Below are positions 24,147 to 27,893 of a stretch of DNA of 27,893 bases, piece by piece (the first letter of the stretch is position 1; each line of letters begins with the position of its first letter). The DNA comes from Spirochaetaceae bacterium (GTDB taxonomy: Bacteria; Spirochaetota; Spirochaetia; SZUA-6; Bin103): contig JAPOQV010000324.1 of assembly GCA_026710565.1 (NCBI GenBank), positions 1-27,893 of the forward strand, in the 5' to 3' direction. Both the position numbers and the translations under genes were made by a program. The notes under the pieces were generated by a model. That model was not told the origin of the DNA. It saw only the letters and a list, made by a program, of their open reading frames with translations, and made no database searches.

Positions 24147-24650
24147 ATGATGGGGACCTTCCTCACTGGACCGGATCAGAAGGAAGGGCTGTCGCTGGCG
24201 TACGTCAGGGCGCTGGCCGCGCGTGCGGGACTTTCGACCGCGGTGCCGGAGCCCGACCGGGACAGCGTTGATCTGCGAGTCATGGCGGATGGGTCCGCGT
24301 CGTCCGGCCCTTGACCTGCAGTTGAAGGCTACGACCGACCTGCCGGAAGGCCGGTCAGGGTTTCTGCCGTTCCGGTTGAGCATCAAGAACTACGGGGATC
24401 TTTGTGTGGAGACGCAGACGCCTCGGCTGCTCGTGCTGCTCGAGTTGCCGAAGGATGAGTCCAGGTGGATGACGGTGACGCCGGAGGAACTGATCATGCG
24501 GCGACGCGCCTACTGGCTGAGCCTGCAGCAGGGACACCAGAGACCCACCGATCAGCAGACGGTCACACCGTGCACGTTCCGGAATCCAATGTGTTCAACG
24601 TAGAAGCTCTTCAGAAGCTCATGGAACAGTCCCGGAGGGGGGAGATCTGA
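24147..24650 (+). pseudogene. DUF4365-domain (nuclease-like) gene with two frameshifts
   Basis: The ATG at 24147 has GGAGAG 6 nt upstream. The first frame gives GPDQKEGLSLAYVRALAARA, then PEPDRDSVDLRV. The second frame gives RPALDLQLKATTDL, LSIKNYGDL, PRLLVLLELPKDESRWMTVT and MRRRAYWLSLQQG. The third gives VTVHVPESNVFNVEALQKLM to TGA 24650. Together they cover a whole DUF4365 protein of about 165 aa. The D...D and QxK pattern is nuclease-like (PD-(D/E)xK). Frameshifts lie near 24290 (extra base in GATGGGTCC) and near 24566. It shares one base with the next gene. Either it is inactivated or the sequence has errors; residues elsewhere look well conserved, so the loss would be recent. Confidence 0.77.
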
Positions 24651-25803
24651 TGGAGGTCGACATTCGCGACAGGAACGCTCTGCTGGCCGTGTCACCGGCG
24701 GCGCTGTCGGCGTACACGCCCGCGCGAGCGGATGGGAGCGACAGGATGCGTACCGCGTGCACTCGGATGTCTACGTCGGTGAGGCGCGGCCGGAGATCAT
24801 CGTGCCGCGCACGGAGCGCTTGGGCGATTACGCGAGCGTCGTGGCGATGCTGATCGACACGTTCGCCAACGTGGCTGACGAGGACGCGATGACGGTCTAT
24901 CGCGATCTCGTGACCGCGGACCGGGACGTCGTGCGCGTGCGGGCGGCTGAGAGCGACGATGGCAGTGTTGGCTTGGACGACGGCGTGAACCTCGTGAGCG
25001 GCGCCCGCGATCTTCTGCTGTCAGCGGCGTGCTCAATTCGGGAGCCACAGCCCGTCTATCGTCCCGGGGCGAATCGGGAGGCGGCAGAGCTGTTGAAGCG
25101 GATGCGACTTGGACAGACGGACCACGGCAGCTTCGGGGTGACATTGCTGACGCCGGTCGTGCCGCCGGCAATGCCTGCGCTATTTCCGGATCTGGATGAT
25201 AGGAGCGCGCCGATCGAACGTCGCACGACGCGGCGGCTGGTGGAGGCCGTCGTTGCGGCGCAACATGCGACGGAACGGGCGGCAGCAGGTGATGGCGGCG
25301 CCTTCGAGGGGACCGTGAGCAGCGGCGTGAGCGCGAATCTGTGCGAGGCCCTGGTGCGGATTATCGAGCCGTTTCCGGCGCTGGACGTCGGCGTTTCGTG
25401 GGCACGGACTCGTCCGGTGGCGATACAACGAACGGTAGTTCGCTTCGGCCAGGCGGATGCGGCTCTCCTGCGCGAGGCGGCGCATTCGCTCCGCGAGCGC
25501 GCGCCTCGACCCGACGTGCGCCTACACGGCTTCGTTCGGCTCCTGAAGCGCGGGGAGGCTGACGACGATGGCACGATCGGCCTCGCCACCGATATCGAAG
25601 GGAAACAGCAGTCGGTCGTGGCGGTCCTTGGTCGGGCGGACTATGAGCGGGCGGTTCAGGCTCACAAGGATCGCGCTCTGGTCGTGCTGGCGGGCGACCT
25701 CGAACGTGCGGGCCAGCGGTGGCGGTTACTGAATTCTCACGTCGATGGCGTTGTGCGCGACGACGAACAGGAATCGGGAGGCTCTCCGAGTGACGACGAG
25801 TAG
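24650..25803 (+). pseudogene. Partner gene of DUF4365, about 384 aa, one frameshift; function unknown
   Basis: The ATG at 24650 follows GGAGGGGGGAGA and overlaps the DUF4365 stop by one base. The first frame reads VDIRDRNALLAVSPAALSAY. After a frameshift between about 24715 and 24735 the match continues as GWERQDAYRVHSDVYVGEAR, PEIIVPRTERLGDYASVVAM, and on to TAG 25803. From 24757 an uninterrupted 348-residue frame exists. I know no function. It is acidic and mixed alpha/beta, has no transmembrane segment, and contains RDLVTADRDVVRVRAAESDD and GVSANLCEALVRIIEPFP. The C-terminal part (VRLHGFVRLLKRGEAD, DRALVVLAGDLE, GQRWRLLNSHV) looks like beta-barrel strands. I infer that it works with the DUF4365 protein, because the two are coupled. 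Confidence 0.68.
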
Positions 25804-25896
25804 ACATCGGGAAGAGAGTCCATCGTCTCGTTCCGATCACGGTGATGAGGAATGAAACTGTCTCTTGGCTGGAATCTGGGCCGACGAGTGTAGACA

Positions 25897-26028
25897 GTGG
25901 CGACCCTACACCGACTCACCGTTCGCGGCTTCAAGGCGATCCGCTCGCTGGAAGAAATCGAGGTGCGTGGAGTCAACGTGCTCATCGGGGCGAATGGCGC
26001 GGGCAAGAGCAATCTGCTGGACGTGTTC
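25897..26028 (+). pseudogene. AAA (OLD/RecF-like) ATPase, N-terminal 44 codons only
   Basis: A GTG start reads LHRLTVRGFKAIRSLEEIEV, then VNVLIGANGAGKSNLLDVF. This is the N-terminal strand pair and Walker A (GANGAGKS) of OLD/RecF-type ATPases that partner TOPRIM-like proteins. The ATPase homology stops at codon 44, where the sequence enters the DUF4276 frame. The frame runs on to 26139 with unrelated residues. Walker B, the coiled coil and the rest of the ATPase are missing. The 93 nt before it (25804-25896) hold no gene. Confidence 0.78.
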
Positions 26029-26632
26029 CCTGACGGAGGTCCTCGGGCCGCACCTTGCCGGCCGGAATCTGTATTTGGCCCGTCGGCTTGTGCCCACGTC
26101 AGCGGGCGGTCGCGTGAACAGACAGCGGATCCTGCGTGATACGCTGCGTCAACGACAGGATACCTACGTGACGACGTTCTTCGATCTGTATGGACTGCCA
26201 TCCGACTTTCCCGGACCTGTCGCCTCCTCCGCGGATCCCCTGGAGCGCGCAGCGGCCATCGAGGAGGCGCTGCATGAGGAAGTGGTGCGCGTGACACAGT
26301 GTCGCCCTGATCGGTTCGTGCCGCACATTCAGCCGTGTGAGTTCGAGGCGCTGCTGTTCTCGGATACGTCGCAATTTGCCCGGGAACAACCGGCGTGGGC
26401 AGGATCGGTCGCGGAACTCGCAGTGGCCGGTCGTCGCGCTGGCAGCCCGGAGCACATCAACGATGGATCGAAGACTCATCCATCGGCGCGGCTGGAGCGA
26501 CTGTCTGGGTACCGCAAGGTTCGCGACGGAACCGCGGTGGCAAGACGCATTGGGTTGTGCCGCATTCGCCGTGAGTGTGCGCACTTCGCTGATTGGGTCG
26601 CCCGGCTGGAATCCTTGGCGGCCCTGGGGTAG
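26027..26632 (+). pseudogene. DUF4276 (TOPRIM-like) protein, 5' end removed by deletion
   Basis: About 201 codons match DUF4276: LTEVLGPHLAGRNLYLARRL, YVTTFFDLYGLPSDFPG, IEEALHEEV, RFVPHIQPCEFEALLFSDTS, SPEHINDGSKTHPSARLERL and LCRIRRECAHFADWVARLE. The family's first 15 or so residues, with the VEGQTE motif whose Glu is thought to be catalytic, are gone. In their place is the ATPase fragment in a different frame. So a single deletion joined the start of the ATPase gene to codon about 15 of this gene. The open frame upstream to 25865 is therefore not its true start. A product could not be made normally and would lack the key Glu. Confidence 0.8.
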
Positions 26633-26635
26633 TCA

Positions 26636-27893
26636 GTGGCGATCGTGACGGAGTCGATGGTGGAGGATGCCGCGCTCGATTGGTTCCGGGCGCTCGGCTA
26701 CCACGTGGTCGGCGGTCCCGACGAGGCGCCCGGACCTCATGCGCTCCGCAAGAGCTACACGGACGTGATGTCCGCGAGCGCCGTGCGCGGCGCGATTCAC
26801 CGTCTCAATCCCGACCTGCCGGAGGAAGTGCTCGACGACGCGCTGCGCAAGCTGCAACAGCCTGTGGGGGCCACGCTGGAGGCGCGCAACCGCTCGTTTC
26901 ACCGCATGTTGGTGGACGGCGTGGCCGTCGAGTACCGCGCCGTCGACGGTGACATCCGCGGCGCCCAGGTGCGTGTCATCGACTTCGATGAGGTCGACGC
27001 CAACACGTGGACGGTCATCAACCAGTTCACGGTCACGGAGAGCGGCAACACCCGCAGGCCAGACATCATGGTGTTCGTCAACGATCTGCCACTGGCCGTG
27101 ATCGAACTCAAGAATCCGGCCGATGGGAACGCCACCGTCTGGTCGGCGTTCCACCAGTTGCAGACCTACAAGGCGGAACTGCCGTCGCTGTTTGCCTGCA
27201 ACGCGGTGCTATTGGTATCGGACGGCCTGCAGGCGCGACTCGGGACGCTCTCCGCCGGCCGGGAGTGGTTCAAGCCGTGGCGGACGATCGGCGGCCAGGA
27301 ACTGGCGCCGGCCTTCTATACCGAGCTGCAGGTGGCGATCGAGGGCGTCTTCGAGAAGCGCCGCTTCCTGTCGCTGCTGCGCGACTTCATCGTGTTCGAG
27401 GACGACGGCGGCGCGCTCGTCAAGAAGATGGCCGGCTATCACCAGTTCCACGCGGTGGAGGCGGCGGTCGGCGAGACCCTGCGCGCGGCGGCGCTGCGGC
27501 AGCAAGCGCAGCAGGTAGCCGAGACAGGCGGCCGGTACGAGGCCGGCAGACAGCCGGGGGGCGATCCGGGCGATCGACGCATTGGCGTCGTCTGGCACAC
27601 GCAGGGATCGGGGAAGAGCCTCACCATGGCCTTCTACGCCGGGCGCATCATTCGCGAGCCGGCGATGGCCAACCCGACGGTGGTGGTGCTGACCGACCGC
27701 AACGCCCTCGACGACCAGCTCTTCGGTACCTTCGCTCGGTGCCACGATCTGTTGCGCCAGCCGCCGGTGCAGGCGGCGAGCCGGGCGGACCTGCGCGCCA
27801 AGCTCGCCGGCCAGGCGGGCGGCTTCGTGTTCACCACCATCCAGAAGTTCTTCCCGGAGGAGAAGGGCGACCGCCACCCGCTGCTCTCGGACC
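26636..27893 (+). CDS. hsdR: Type I restriction endonuclease subunit HsdR, N-terminal 419 codons (runs off window)
   Basis: The frame is open from GTG 26636 to the window edge. HsdR is the nuclease and translocase of type I systems. The N-terminal region has [17 protein letters not shown] and [20 protein letters not shown]. The nuclease core [18 protein letters not shown] gives the PD...E-x-K set (D143, E157, K159). The SF2 motor begins with Walker A HTQGSGKS (K327), then [19 protein letters not shown] and FTTIQKFF. The start lies 4 nt after the broken DUF4276 gene. No inactivating change is seen in the visible part, so with hsdM and hsdS it should form a working system, although separated from them by about 3 kb of decayed genes. 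Confidence 0.95.
   Translation, partial: MAIVTESMVEDAALDWFRALGYHVVGGPDEAPGPHALRKSYTDVMSASAVRGAIHRLNPDLPEEVLDDALRKLQQPVGATLEARNRSFHRMLVDGVAVEYRAVDGDIRGAQVRVIDFDEVDANTWTVINQFTVTESGNTRRPDIMVFVNDLPLAVIELKNPADGNATVWSAFHQLQTYKAELPSLFACNAVLLVSDGLQARLGTLSAGREWFKPWRTIGGQELAPAFYTELQVAIEGVFEKRRFLSLLRDFIVFEDDGGALVKKMAGYHQFHAVEAAVGETLRAAALRQQAQQVAETGGRYEAGRQPGGDPGDRRIGVVWHTQGSGKSLTMAFYAGRIIREPAMANPTVVVLTDRNALDDQLFGTFARCHDLLRQPPVQAASRADLRAKLAGQAGGFVFTTIQKFFPEEKGDRHPLLSD

Overview
The window is high-GC bacterial chromosome. Its first 10 kb is housekeeping, followed by mixed metabolic and accessory genes, and its last 10 kb is a defence island with many broken genes. The lineage cannot be fixed from the sequence. 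A PyrK/PyrD class 1B pair, a FolD-FchA pair, an RhlB/RhlE-type helicase with a long basic tail, and a PolA with a degenerate proofreading domain would fit a high-GC spirochaete or another deep-branching lineage. I hold the spirochaete guess weakly.

Region 1 (1-10114, + strand). The end of pyrK, then pyrD, pyrF, a DEAD-box RNA helicase, folD and fchA form one tightly packed run with several 4-nt GTGA stop/start overlaps. It covers the last steps of UMP synthesis and one-carbon folate conversion. A 192-nt gap holds a good sigma70-type promoter (TTGACA-N17-TATGTT). It drives ilvB-ilvN (acetolactate synthase) and probably polA. PolA has lost most catalytic residues of its 3'-5' exonuclease domain and carries Tyr at the O-helix position that is Phe762 in E. 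coli.

Region 2 (10112-16747, all genes on the - strand). A 23-bp tandem repeat containing a 17-bp perfect hairpin separates polA from a convergent secreted Sel1-repeat protein. Next comes a three-gene toxin-antitoxin-chaperone (TAC) module: HigB-like toxin, HigA-like antitoxin and SecB-like chaperone, in the same order as the Mycobacterium tuberculosis TAC locus. An operon of chorismate synthase, an HMGL-type aldolase and an RraA-family protein follows. Beyond it lie a UPF0175 antitoxin-like gene and the 3' half of a metallo-beta-lactamase-fold gene.

Region 3 (17.2-27.9 kb). Around 17.2 kb the truncated hydrolase abuts a frameshifted glycosyltransferase remnant and then a decayed piece of hsdM. 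An unrecognised 536-aa coiled-coil protein and a frameshifted antitoxin-like gene follow. An apparently intact type I restriction-modification operon comes next: hsdM-hsdS-HEPN gene, with overlapping start/stop codons. The full hsdR lies about 3 kb downstream and runs off the window. Between the HEPN gene and hsdR are four decayed defence genes: an old hsdR 5' fragment, a frameshifted DUF4365 gene with its frameshifted partner, and an AAA ATPase fragment fused by deletion to a DUF4276 gene.

The most interesting items are the TAC module, the HEPN gene translationally coupled to hsdS, the DUF4365 gene pair, and the unrecognised 536-aa protein.
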